A stretch of DNA of 37,677 bases from Mesorhizobium sp. LNHC252B00 (GTDB lineage Bacteria; Pseudomonadota; Alphaproteobacteria; Rhizobiales; Rhizobiaceae). Shown here in pieces: positions 1 to 6,837 of the stretch. Below the pieces are notes generated by a model that saw only the letters and a program-made list of their open reading frames with translations, was not told the origin of the DNA and did no database searches. The position numbers were made by a program, and so were the translations under genes. The stretch is taken from the NCBI RefSeq assembly GCF_000502955.1, contig NZ_AYWO01000018.1:39811-77487 (forward strand). The letters are read 5' to 3'. Numbering within the stretch: position 1 is the stretch's first letter; the number at the start of each line of letters is the position of its first letter.

Positions 1-3
1 CGT

Positions 4-393
4 TCAGGTGACGAGTGAGGCAAAGGCCAGCCCGATCATCACCGCCTTGACGATGATATCGGCCGCCATGAACATGCCCCATGGCGACAGATCATGCGGC
101 AGGGTCGACTCCATCGCCGTTGAAAGGCCAGTCTCGCCCGGCAGGGTCGCGTTCGGCTGGTTGGCTGGCTGCGGCGGCGCGACTGCCGGTGCAACGGGCG
201 CTGGCGGCGCGGCGGGCGCTTCGATCGCGGGCGCGCCCCTGACCGGTTGCTCCTGGGCGGTCGCGCTACCCACCGACAGGATGACGGATGCGACCAACGC
301 CGCCAACAAACCATATCTAGACAACAGCGTCTTCCTTGTTCTCACAGCGGCCAGCCGCTTTCTATTTCCCACCGCTGCATCAAATCTCGTCAC
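4..393 (-). pseudogene. exbB: ExbB (TonB-system energizer), N-terminal part ending in an in-frame TGA
   Basis: ExbB is the inner-membrane proton-channel subunit that, with ExbD, energizes TonB for outer-membrane uptake of iron complexes. The 129 visible residues hold an N-terminal hydrophobic segment ending in SATA (about 28-46), an Ala/Pro-rich periplasmic stretch (50-85), then DLSPWGMFMAADIIVKAVMI, typical of rhizobial ExbB just before and within the first main membrane helix. The frame stops at TGA (4-6) after LAFASLVT. From memory, rhizobial ExbB proteins continue with Trp-Thr here, and the bases read ACC TGA ACG, so one G-to-A change in a Trp codon would explain the stop. Usual length is about 250-350 residues. 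The GTG start (391-393) overlaps the stop of the upstream ABC ATPase (GTGA), so the two are translationally coupled. The rest lies outside the window; the alternative is a base error near the edge. Confidence 0.7.
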
Positions 394-1187
394 TGCACGT
401 AACCGACGGGCTGGCCGGTGACGGGGTGCGCGAACACGCCCATCTCCACGCCGAAAATGCCTTTCAGCACATCGCTTCGCATGATCTCGCCAGGCGTGCC
501 GCGCGTCAGCAGCTTGCCGTCCTTAAGCGCGATCAGCTCGTCGCAATAGCGCGCCGCCATGTTGGGATCGTGCAGCACCACCACCACGCAAAGGTCACGT
601 TTGCGGCTGAGATTTCGGACCAGCCTGAGCACCTCGACCTGATGGGCGATGTCGAGTGCCGAGATCGGCTCGTCGAGCAGCATGACGCCGGCATTCTGTG
701 CCACCAGCATGGCCAGCCAGGCGCGCTGGCGTTCTCCGCCGGACAATTCGTCCACCAGCCGGTCGGCAAAGCCTTCCATGTCGGTCAGGGCCAGCGCCCC
801 GTCGACATGCTGCCTGTCCTCGGCACGGAAACGGCCAAGCGCGCCGTGCCAGGGATAGCGCCCGAGCGTCGCCAGTTCGCGCACGGTGAGACCGGTCGCC
901 GCCGGCGTCGTCTGCGGCAGATAGGCAAGCGCGCGAGCGAACTCGCGGGCGCCCCATTGCGGCAGCGGACGCCTGGCGAAGGTGATGGCGCCCGAGCTTG
1001 CCGGCTGCTGGCGCGCCATGAGCTTGATCAGCGTCGACTTGCCCGAACCATTGTGGCCGATCAGCCCGTAGACGCGCGAGCGCTCCAGTTCGAGCGAGAC
1101 CGGACCGAGCAGGGTCCGCGCGCCGACGGCAAAGCGCACCGCATCGATATGGAAGGCAGTCTGGGCATCAATTCCAGCCACGGTCAT
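390..1187 (-). CDS. Iron/siderophore-type ABC transporter ATP-binding protein (FepC/FhuC family)
   Basis: Cytoplasmic ATPase of the FecE/FhuC/HmuV type, which powers import of ferric siderophores, heme or cobalamin. In 265 residues it shows Walker A GHNGSGKS (44-51), Q-loop near 92, signature LSGGE (148-152), Walker B VMLLDEP (168-174) and H-loop His206 in LHDPNM. The ATG at 1187 is chosen because GGAGAG lies 6 bases upstream; a longer frame reaches 1298 but would run through a palindrome. The stop overlaps the GTG of exbB by four bases. No permease or binding-protein gene lies upstream: the next gene is on the other strand. It is therefore an orphan ATPase here, with partners elsewhere or lost. 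The palindrome with an IRO-like half at 1250-1281 suggests iron control. The substrate cannot be read from the sequence. Confidence 0.85.
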   Translation of the reverse strand: MTVAGIDAQTAFHIDAVRFAVGARTLLGPVSLELERSRVYGLIGHNGSGKSTLIKLMARQQPASSGAITFARRPLPQWGAREFARALAYLPQTTPAATGLTVRELATLGRYPWHGALGRFRAEDRQHVDGALALTDMEGFADRLVDELSGGERQRAWLAMLVAQNAGVMLLDEPISALDIAHQVEVLRLVRNLSRKRDLCVVVVLHDPNMAARYCDELIALKDGKLLTRGTPGEIMRSDVLKGIFGVEMGVFAHPVTGQPVGYVQ

Positions 1188-1249
1188 GGCATCTCTCCAA
1201 TGCGGCCGCTTGCATCTCCAGATTCCGGCTTTCGGCAAGCCGATGCCCG

Positions 1250-1281
1250 GTTGACTAGGAAACATGACGTTGCTAGTCAAC
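1250..1281 (-). promoter_or_regulatory. Palindrome with IRO-like TGA-N9-TCA motif upstream of the iron ABC ATPase
   Basis: GTTGACTAG (1250-1258) and CTAGTCAAC (1273-1281) form a perfect 9-bp inverted repeat around a 14-base spacer, 63 bases upstream of the ATPase start. Inside it, TGA (1265-1267), nine bases, then TCA (1277-1279) fits the iron-responsive operator pattern TGA-N9-TCA described for RirA in rhizobia. RirA control is an inference from this short motif and from the iron-transport context. No clear -35/-10 pair was assigned. Confidence 0.4.
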
Positions 1282-1427
1282 ATTAAAGATGACTGCAACG
1301 ATCAACAAATCGCCGTAACCTTCCGCACCTCGGCACTCTGCCGCTTCGCGTTGGGCTGCCACGCCGGTGGACGGCTGCTGCTTCGCCGGTCAGGATGGGC
1401 CCCGCAAATCGGTGAGGAGAGCCCAAA

Positions 1428-2114
1428 ATGATCAAGGCGAGACCCTTCGACTTCCCCTTTGACGGCAGGCTGGTGGCCGAAAACACGGCACTGATCGTCA
1501 TCGACCTGCAGCAGGATTTCCTGTCGACGACGGGTTACTTTGCCAGGCAGGGATATGATCCCGCACCGCTCAGGGCGATCCTGCCGACAGTGAGCCGGCT
1601 GATCGCCGCTGCCCGCAAGGCTGGCATAAGGGTCATCCACACCAGGCAGGGCTATCGGGCTGACATGGCCGACATGACGCCCTACGAGAAATGGCGCCGC
1701 AAGCGCGCCGGGCTCGAAGGCACCGAAATCCTGCTGCGCTCGGGCCCGGGGTTCCAGATTGTTCCGGAGATCGACGTGGCGCCGCAGGACATCATCGTCG
1801 ACAAGACCTGCAACAGCGCCTTTACCTATACGGATTTCGAACTTGTCCTGCGCGCGCAAGGCATCACGCATCTGCTGTTTTCAGGATGCACAACGGACGT
1901 CTGCGTCCACACCACGCTGCGCGAGGCTTGCGACCGCAATTTTCAATGCCTGACGATCTCGGATGCCTGCGCCAGCGGCGACCAAAGGGCCCACGAAGCC
2001 GCGCTGCACATGGTGACGGTCGAGGACGGCGTCTTCGGCGCGCTGGCGGATTCAGCCGCCGTCATAGAAGGCCTGTCGCGGCTTGGCGACAGGCCTGAAG
2101 CACCGAAGGGCTGA
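1428..2114 (+). CDS. Isochorismatase-family cysteine hydrolase (amidohydrolase)
   Basis: A 228-residue single-domain cysteine hydrolase of the isochorismatase/nicotinamidase fold. Members hydrolyse amide, ureido or vinyl-ether bonds through an Asp-Lys-Cys triad. The triad is visible: Asp26 (IVIDLQQDF), Lys126 (VDKTCNSAF) and Cys159 (GCTTDVCVHTTLREA). The long insert with YEKWRRKRAG (86-95) and the TDVCV active site resemble RutB/biuret-hydrolase-like members more than true isochorismatase, but the substrate is not determined. GAGGAGAG precedes the ATG at good spacing. It faces a flavin-dependent monooxygenase, their stops being six bases apart. A hydrolase plus a flavin monooxygenase near a nucleoside-type importer hints at N-heterocycle or amide catabolism; that is inference only. 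Confidence 0.85.
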   Translation: MIKARPFDFPFDGRLVAENTALIVIDLQQDFLSTTGYFARQGYDPAPLRAILPTVSRLIAAARKAGIRVIHTRQGYRADMADMTPYEKWRRKRAGLEGTEILLRSGPGFQIVPEIDVAPQDIIVDKTCNSAFTYTDFELVLRAQGITHLLFSGCTTDVCVHTTLREACDRNFQCLTISDACASGDQRAHEAALHMVTVEDGVFGALADSAAVIEGLSRLGDRPEAPKG

Positions 2115-2127
2115 AGGCCCTCAGCCC
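2108..2127. terminator. Inverted repeat over two convergent stop codons
   Basis: GGGCTGA (2108-2114) and TCAGCCC (2121-2127) are perfect complements around AGGCCC. Each arm contains the TGA stop of one of the two converging genes. The hairpin could serve both strands, but neither side has a T-run, so it is not a standard intrinsic terminator. Confidence 0.3.
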
Positions 2128-3062
2128 GCTGCGCGCGTCTCAATACTCGCGCGCGGCGCAAACGCCCCGGGCTGGAATGCGTCCGTTTCGCGGCGCACCA
2201 GCGAATTGCGCAGCAGGGCGATCGTTTCCCGGCCAACGGTGGCGATCTCACGCGGCGTGTCGACGCCGACAATCATGAATTCATCGATCCCGAGAGCCGC
2301 ATAGGCAAGCAGCGACAGGGCGGCCTGGGCCGGCGGGCCGGCCACGTCGACCGCCTTGAGGCCGGGGGCGGAAGCACCCTGGTGGATCCTGACCGGAAGC
2401 GCAAAGCGCAATTTGCCCGCCCGGCCGTGTTCGGCGGCCGCGACCCGCACCCGCTCCATGGACTGCCGGACTTCGTCGATCGAGCCCGGCGCCAGTTCGA
2501 AGACATCGGCATGCCGGCCAGCCACCTTAACTGCCGTCCCGGATTGCCCGCCCATGCGGATGATCAGGTCGGCGCCGTGCGGACCCTTGCGCGGCACGTA
2601 GCCGCCTTTGATGCTGTAGAACGCGCCTTCATGGTCGAAGGGCCGGTCGTTCGACCAAAGCCGCTTGAGCAGCACCAGATATTCGTCGATGCGCTGCCAG
2701 ATGACGGTGTGGCCGACCGGCCGTGTTTCGGCGTCGGCGTCGCTCAGCGGCTCGCTGATCATCCGCAGCACCAGCCGCCCGCCGCTTTTCCTATCGATCG
2801 ACGCAAGCTGGCGGGCCGCGACTGTCGGTTCAACCACGCCCGCCCAGTGCGTTAGCACGACTTCCAGCGACAAGGTCCGGTCCAGCACCTGGGCAGCAAG
2901 ATCCATATTGGTCAGCAGCCCGGCCGAATCGTCGACGACGATCTTGCGGAAACCGCCGTCCTCGATGAGTCCGAGCTTGGTCGCGGTCTCGGCGAAGTCA
3001 TAGAAAAAGGGAACTGCAGCGTCGGCGGTCTTGCCGGGAACATGCGTGAACTCGATCGGCAT
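2121..3062 (-). CDS. LLM-class flavin-dependent oxidoreductase (luciferase-like monooxygenase)
   Basis: A 313-residue protein of the bacterial luciferase / F420-dependent methylene-tetrahydromethanopterin reductase superfamily; such enzymes use FMNH2 or F420 to oxidise small organic substrates. Family features include an early FAETATKLGLIEDGGFRKIV strand-helix unit, the middle segment TVAARQLASIDRKSGGRL (typical 'A...LD..S.GR' of the family) and a later AGRHADVFEL near the flavin site. The ATG at 3062 is chosen because GAGGAG lies six bases upstream; the ATG two codons earlier would touch that site. It converges on the cysteine hydrolase. It is clearly shorter than RutA-type pyrimidine monooxygenases and is not called as such. 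Alkanesulfonate-type or unknown substrates are possible. Confidence 0.8.
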   Translation of the reverse strand: MPIEFTHVPGKTADAAVPFFYDFAETATKLGLIEDGGFRKIVVDDSAGLLTNMDLAAQVLDRTLSLEVVLTHWAGVVEPTVAARQLASIDRKSGGRLVLRMISEPLSDADAETRPVGHTVIWQRIDEYLVLLKRLWSNDRPFDHEGAFYSIKGGYVPRKGPHGADLIIRMGGQSGTAVKVAGRHADVFELAPGSIDEVRQSMERVRVAAAEHGRAGKLRFALPVRIHQGASAPGLKAVDVAGPPAQAALSLLAYAALGIDEFMIVGVDTPREIATVGRETIALLRNSLVRRETDAFQPGAFAPRASIETRAAG

Positions 3063-3174
3063 TGCCATCTCCTCAATTGTGTCGGGCGCGCGCAAGCGCA
3101 CCGAGGATTCGGTTCATTCAACTCCGATTGCCTGGAAGCGGTGGGGCAGCTAACCCCGGTCGATCTGACGAACG

Positions 3175-3330
3175 CTAGGGGATGAGGCCCAGAACAACGG
3201 CCCCGGTGAACACAAACGCAAGGGCAAAGACCACATAGGCGAAAGCGCCGGCATAGGCCGGGCGGAAGGTCTGGGCATTGGCCAGCCTCTGGCCGCTGCG
3301 ATCCGTCTGGGCGTTCTGGATATAGGACAT
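3175..3330 (-). CDS. Small single-span membrane protein, 51 residues
   Basis: A complete small reading frame: ATG at 3328-3330, stop TAG at 3175-3177, with GGAGG six bases upstream of the start. The protein begins MSYIQNAQTDRSGQRLANAQ and ends in a hydrophobic helix from about residue 27 to 50 (AGAFAYVVFALAFVF, then TGAVVLGLIP), so a short polar N-terminus is followed by one membrane span. Third-codon G+C bias and the ribosome site support a real gene. No family is recognised and no function is claimed. It lies between the monooxygenase gene and an A+T-rich stretch (3350-3440) that probably carries its promoter. Confidence 0.7.
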   Translation of the reverse strand: MSYIQNAQTDRSGQRLANAQTFRPAYAGAFAYVVFALAFVFTGAVVLGLIP

Positions 3331-3620
3331 ATCTGCCTCCGTCTCGCCGGTTAATCTATAAAACTTGTAGACTTTGTCGATTGCTATTTTCGCACCTTAG
3401 ATAGAATAATTTTCTCATTTATGTTCGAAAATTGGTTGTCACTTGCTGAGCGCGTATGATAGAGCAAGCGGCCGAACATGGCATGTCCAAATCGCCTGTG
3501 CGTGGGATGGACCTATGGCCGTGTCCCTGCTGCACCCAATTCGTGCGTTGGCTGCCCGCTGCGAGCGCGGTAGCATCGCCCAACCATGCAGAGCGGAATC
3601 GTCAAATAGGGAGCGAGGCA
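3331..3620. promoter_or_regulatory. A+T-rich divergent intergenic region
   Basis: This region separates the 51-residue membrane protein (minus) from the SDR gene (plus). Bases 3350-3440 are far richer in A+T than the surroundings. They hold TCTA-N9-TAGA (3355-3371) and AATTTTC/GAAAATT (3408-3414 and 3427-3433, spacer 12). These could be operators for either gene. No convincing -35/-10 pair could be fixed. Bases 3456-3620 are open in the SDR frame but lack a ribosome site, so they are not called coding. Confidence 0.35.
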
Positions 3621-4388
3621 ATGGGCACAAGACTGGCCGGCAAGGTCGCTATCATTTCAGGCGGCGCGACGGGAATGGGCGGGGCGGCCTCGGAACTGTT
3701 TGCGGCGGAAGGCGCCAAGGTGGCGATCATCGACCGCAATAACGAGGCCGCTGTCGCAACCGCGGCGGCGATCCGGGAGCGTGGCCATGTCGCCGCGCAT
3801 TTCGTCGCCGACGTCTCCGATGAAGGCCAGGTCGAATCGGCCGTGAAGGGCGCGACTGAAAAGTTCGGTCCGGTCACCGTGCTGTTCAACCATGCCGGCA
3901 CCATCGTCATCAAACCCTTCCTGGAGACGACGGTACAGGAATGGGATTGGCTGCATGCCGTCAATGTGCGCTCGATGTTCCTGATGACGCGCGCCGTGCT
4001 GCCCGGCATGATCGCGGCGGGCGGCGGCTCGATCGTCTGCACCTCGTCGATCTCGGCGGTGGCGGCGACGCCGAACGAAGTGCTCTACGACACCACCAAG
4101 GGCGCCTGCCACATGTTCGCGCGCGCCATCGCCGTCGAGTTCCGCGACCGCAACATCCGCTGCAACGCCGTATGTCCCGGCTTCATCCGCACGCCGCACG
4201 GCTTGCGCGAGGTCGCCGATTTGGGCAAGCTCGGCATCGATGTCTCCGACGCCGCACTGGCCGTGCAACAAGGCCGCATCGGCGAGCCGGAAGAGGTGGC
4301 CAAGGCAGCGCTGTACCTGGCCAGCGACGAGTCGAGCTTCGTCAACGGCACGCATCTGTTCGTCGACAACGGCTTTACAGCGATGTGA
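3621..4388 (+). CDS. SDR-family NAD(P)-dependent oxidoreductase
   Basis: A 255-residue classical short-chain dehydrogenase/reductase, a cytosolic enzyme that reversibly oxidises alcohols or reduces ketones. The nucleotide-binding glycine motif is SGGATGMGG (13-21), one substitution from TGxxxGIG. Asp at the end of the second strand (IIDRNN, about 38-43) favours NAD. NNAG is replaced by NHAG. The catalytic Ser lies in CTSSISAVA and the YxxxK pair in YDTTKGA; PG...TP follows as usual, and it ends with the family's VDNGFTAM. The start at 3621 has a GGGAGCGAGG site just upstream; the in-frame extension to 3456 lacks one. The substrate is unknown. It converges on the BMP-type transporter operon. 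Confidence 0.9.
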   Translation: MGTRLAGKVAIISGGATGMGGAASELFAAEGAKVAIIDRNNEAAVATAAAIRERGHVAAHFVADVSDEGQVESAVKGATEKFGPVTVLFNHAGTIVIKPFLETTVQEWDWLHAVNVRSMFLMTRAVLPGMIAAGGGSIVCTSSISAVAATPNEVLYDTTKGACHMFARAIAVEFRDRNIRCNAVCPGFIRTPHGLREVADLGKLGIDVSDAALAVQQGRIGEPEEVAKAALYLASDESSFVNGTHLFVDNGFTAM

Positions 4389-4437
4389 GGTTTCTAGAAT
4401 CCAGGTTCCTCGCTCCCAGGGACAGCTTGGCGCCCTT

Positions 4438-4482
4438 CCTCTACCCCGTCGATCGGGGGAGAGGTGTCGAGCGCAGCTCGAC
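4438..4482. repeat. Two adjacent extragenic hairpins
   Basis: CCTCTACCCC (4438-4447) pairs, with one mismatch, with GGGGGAGAGG (4455-4464) over a 7-base loop. GTCGAG (4466-4471) then pairs with CTCGAC (4477-4482). The G+C-rich, repeat-like sequence lies in the 235-base gap between the convergent SDR and permease genes. It resembles extragenic repeats of Mesorhizobium, though copy number cannot be judged here. The rest of the gap (4389-4623) shows no gene. Confidence 0.45.
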
Positions 4483-4623
4483 GGGGCGGGGGTCGACCGT
4501 TGGCGCGGCACAGGAAGGTTCTTGCACCTTGGTCCCCTTTCAATATCCGTTGGCGACCGTTGCCAGGTGGTTCCCCCACTCCGTCGCTGCTTCGCAAAGG
4601 AAGGGACACCAAGCCCTGCTCGC

Positions 4624-5568
4624 CTACCGCTCTTCCCGTCGAAATGGCTTGAGCAGCGCCGAGGGCGCCACCGCATTGCGCGACATCACCGCCATGGCGA
4701 CGATGGTGAAAATGAAGGGCAGCATCAGGAACGTTTCGTAGGGGATGTGCCCGAGCCCGCTGGCCTGCATGCGCAGCTGCAAGGCATCGACAAAGGCGAA
4801 CAGCAGCGCGGCCCCTGCCGAGCGCCACGGATCCCAGCGGCCGAAGACGACCAGTGCGATCGCCACCCAGCCGCGCCCCGACACCACGCCGAAGGTGAAG
4901 GCGTTGAACTGCGCCATCGACAGGAAGGCGCCGGCAAGCCCCATCAGCGCGCCGCCGAGGACAACCGCCTGGAAGCGTGTGGCGATGACGCTGACACCGG
5001 CCGAATCGGCGGCGCGCGGGTTTTCACCGACCATGCGCACCGACAGGCCCCAAGGCGTGCGGTAGAGCACGAAGGCGGCCAGTGGGATCGCAAGGATCGC
5101 CATGTAGACCAGCGCAAACTGGTTGAACACCGCCGGCCCGAGCACCGGGATGCCGGAGAGGACGGGGATCGGCAGCGTCTCGAACCCCTTGATGCTGGGC
5201 GGCACCGACTGCTGGCCAAAGATCAGCCGGTAAAGGAAGTAGGCAAGGCCCGACGAGAACAGCGTCACGCCGATGCCGCAGACATGCTGGCTCAAGCCCA
5301 GCACCACGGTGAACAACGCATGGAGCGCGCCCATCAGCATGCCGGTCAGTACCGCCGCCAGCACGCCGAGCCACAGGCTGCCGCTGAGGCTGGCGGCGGT
5401 GAAGCCGGTCATCGCCGACAAAAGCATGATGCCTTCGATGCCAAGATTGAGCACTCCGGCGCGCTCGGAGAACATTTCGCCGAGCGTCGCAAACGCCAGC
5501 GGCGTGGCGATGCGAATGATGGCGGCGAGGAAGCCTACCTGAAAGATCTGTTCGAACACCGCGCTCAT
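4624..5568 (-). CDS. BMP-type ABC transporter permease, second subunit
   Basis: A 314-residue inner-membrane permease of the branched-chain/RbsC-like fold found in BMP-family (nucleoside) importers such as NupQ/YufQ. It carries many hydrophobic spans and the family segments MFSERAGVLNLGIEGIMLL (about 32-50) and VGENPRAADSAGVSV, the cytoplasmic loop that contacts the ATPase. The ATG (5566-5568) overlaps the stop of the first permease as ATGA, showing coupling. It is the last gene of the minus-strand operon binding protein - ATPase - permease - permease. The operon's composition points to purine/pyrimidine nucleosides or related compounds; the exact substrate is inferred from family only. Confidence 0.9.
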   Translation of the reverse strand: MSAVFEQIFQVGFLAAIIRIATPLAFATLGEMFSERAGVLNLGIEGIMLLSAMTGFTAASLSGSLWLGVLAAVLTGMLMGALHALFTVVLGLSQHVCGIGVTLFSSGLAYFLYRLIFGQQSVPPSIKGFETLPIPVLSGIPVLGPAVFNQFALVYMAILAIPLAAFVLYRTPWGLSVRMVGENPRAADSAGVSVIATRFQAVVLGGALMGLAGAFLSMAQFNAFTFGVVSGRGWVAIALVVFGRWDPWRSAGAALLFAFVDALQLRMQASGLGHIPYETFLMLPFIFTIVAMAVMSRNAVAPSALLKPFRREER

Positions 5569-6620
5569 CGGGCAGCCCCGACGCGACGGATGCGATAGGC
5601 GGTGAACAGCAGCGCCACCAGCATGGCGAGCAATGCGGTGCCCTGGATGACGTCGCTGAGGAACGCCGGCACCCCGGTTGCGCGCGACATCGCCTCGGCG
5701 CCGGTCATGACGGCGGCCAGGAAGATCGCCGCCGGCACGACACCGAGCGGATTGAGCCGCGCCAGCATGGCAACGACGATTCCGGAATAGCCATAGCCCG
5801 GCGAGATGTCGCTCATCACCTGGAAATGCACGCCGCCGACCTCGCCGACGCCGGCCAATCCGGCCAGTGCGCCAGACAGCAGAGCGGTGGAGATCAGCAC
5901 GCGCTCGACATGGATGCCGCCATATCTGGCCGCTTCCTGGTTTTCCCCGGTGACCCTGATCCTGAAACCGAGCGTCGTGCGCACGATCAGGAACCAGATC
6001 AGCGGCGCCGTGATCAGCGCCACGACGACGCCGAGATGCAGCCTTGTGCCTTCGAGCAGCACCGGAAAATTGGCCGAATCCTCGATCGGCGGTGAGATCG
6101 GATAGCCGCTGAACGTGTCCTTCCACGGCCCCTCGATCAGAGCCATCAGTGCATAGTAGATTACTGAGTTGAGCAGCAGCGAACTGACGACATCGTCGAC
6201 CTTGAATTTCACCCGCAGCGTGGCGGGAACAAGTGCTACCGCAGCGCCGGCCGCAGCCCCGGCCACCGCCATCAAGAACATGGCGAGCGGCCCCGGCATG
6301 GGGATCGCGCCGACAAAGCAGCTGGCCACGGCGCCGGCCAGCAATTGACCCTCGGCGCCGATGTTCCAGAATTTGGCCCGGAAGGCGACCGCGACCGCCA
6401 GTCCGGTGAAGATCATCGGTGCTGCACGCACCATGGTTTCGGTAATGGCATAGCTATCGCCGAGAGATGCCGTGAACATCACGCCATAGGATTCGAGTAC
6501 GCCGGCACCGGCTAGCGCGATGAGCCCGCTGCACAGGACAAGCGTGGCGCCGATCGCCAGCAGCGGCAAAGCCAGATTGAACCAGGCAGGAGTGCTTGCG
6601 CGGACTTCCAGGCGGAACAT
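5565..6620 (-). CDS. BMP-type ABC transporter permease, first subunit
   Basis: A 351-residue permease of the NupP/YufP type, partner of the next gene. A hydrophobic span near residues 15-40 is followed by multiple spans and the typical AFRAKFWNIGAEGQLLAGAV segment (about 80-100), plus RVTGENQEAARYGGI, the ATPase-coupling loop. The ATG at 6620 is chosen because the protein MFRLEVRAS... begins there in family style; upstream codons run into the repeat at 6672-6820 and are not protein-like. The ribosome site is weak. A 217-base gap containing a long inverted repeat separates it from the ATPase gene, although both must belong to one transporter. Confidence 0.9.
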   Translation of the reverse strand: MFRLEVRASTPAWFNLALPLLAIGATLVLCSGLIALAGAGVLESYGVMFTASLGDSYAITETMVRAAPMIFTGLAVAVAFRAKFWNIGAEGQLLAGAVASCFVGAIPMPGPLAMFLMAVAGAAAGAAVALVPATLRVKFKVDDVVSSLLLNSVIYYALMALIEGPWKDTFSGYPISPPIEDSANFPVLLEGTRLHLGVVVALITAPLIWFLIVRTTLGFRIRVTGENQEAARYGGIHVERVLISTALLSGALAGLAGVGEVGGVHFQVMSDISPGYGYSGIVVAMLARLNPLGVVPAAIFLAAVMTGAEAMSRATGVPAFLSDVIQGTALLAMLVALLFTAYRIRRVGAAR

Positions 6621-6671
6621 TAGGCGGCACCCTCTGTTCGGTCTGTCGAACAAGGATTCTGACGAAGAGGA

Positions 6672-6820
6672 ACCCCCACCCCTAGCCCCTCCCCACAAGG
6701 AGGGGAACTCTCGGAGGCGCTGACCACGACAAAACGGCTGAAGTTTGGGCTCGGAAGCTGTGTGAACGGCGCGCGGCAGCATCCCCCTCGCCCTTGTGGG
6801 GAGGGGTTAGGGGTGGGGGT
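6672..6820. repeat. 29-bp inverted repeat inside the BMP transporter operon
   Basis: Arms 6672-6700 (starts ACCCCCACCCCTAGCCCC) and 6792-6820 (starts CCTTGTGGGGAGGGG) are complementary over 29 bases with one mismatch, with 91 bases between. It can fold into a large stem in the operon mRNA between the ATPase and the first permease, and may alter relative expression or message stability. The arm sequence resembles an extragenic palindromic repeat common in Mesorhizobium genomes (recall, not searched). The remainder of the gap 6621-6837 shows no gene. Confidence 0.7.
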
Positions 6821-6837
6821 CAGCGCCGCCAGAAGGT

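Noticed and set aside
336..1286. Long plus-strand frame opposite the iron ABC ATPase
   Set aside because: Antisense shadow of a G+C-rich gene; its translation is His/Arg/Asp-rich with no motif, while the minus strand has full ABC motifs.
1428..3062. RutA/RutB pyrimidine-degradation pair
   Set aside because: The monooxygenase is about 313 residues and lacks RutA-like layout, the genes are convergent and not an operon, and no other rut gene is present.
3350..3433. Irr ICE-box or SAM-II riboswitch upstream of the small membrane protein
   Set aside because: The A+T-rich words do not match the ICE consensus, and no methionine gene or SAM-II core was seen.
4240..5598. 452-codon plus-strand frame across the SDR 3' end and the permease
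   Set aside because: Composition is Arg/Ala/His/Gln-rich and featureless; the opposite strand encodes a clear permease.
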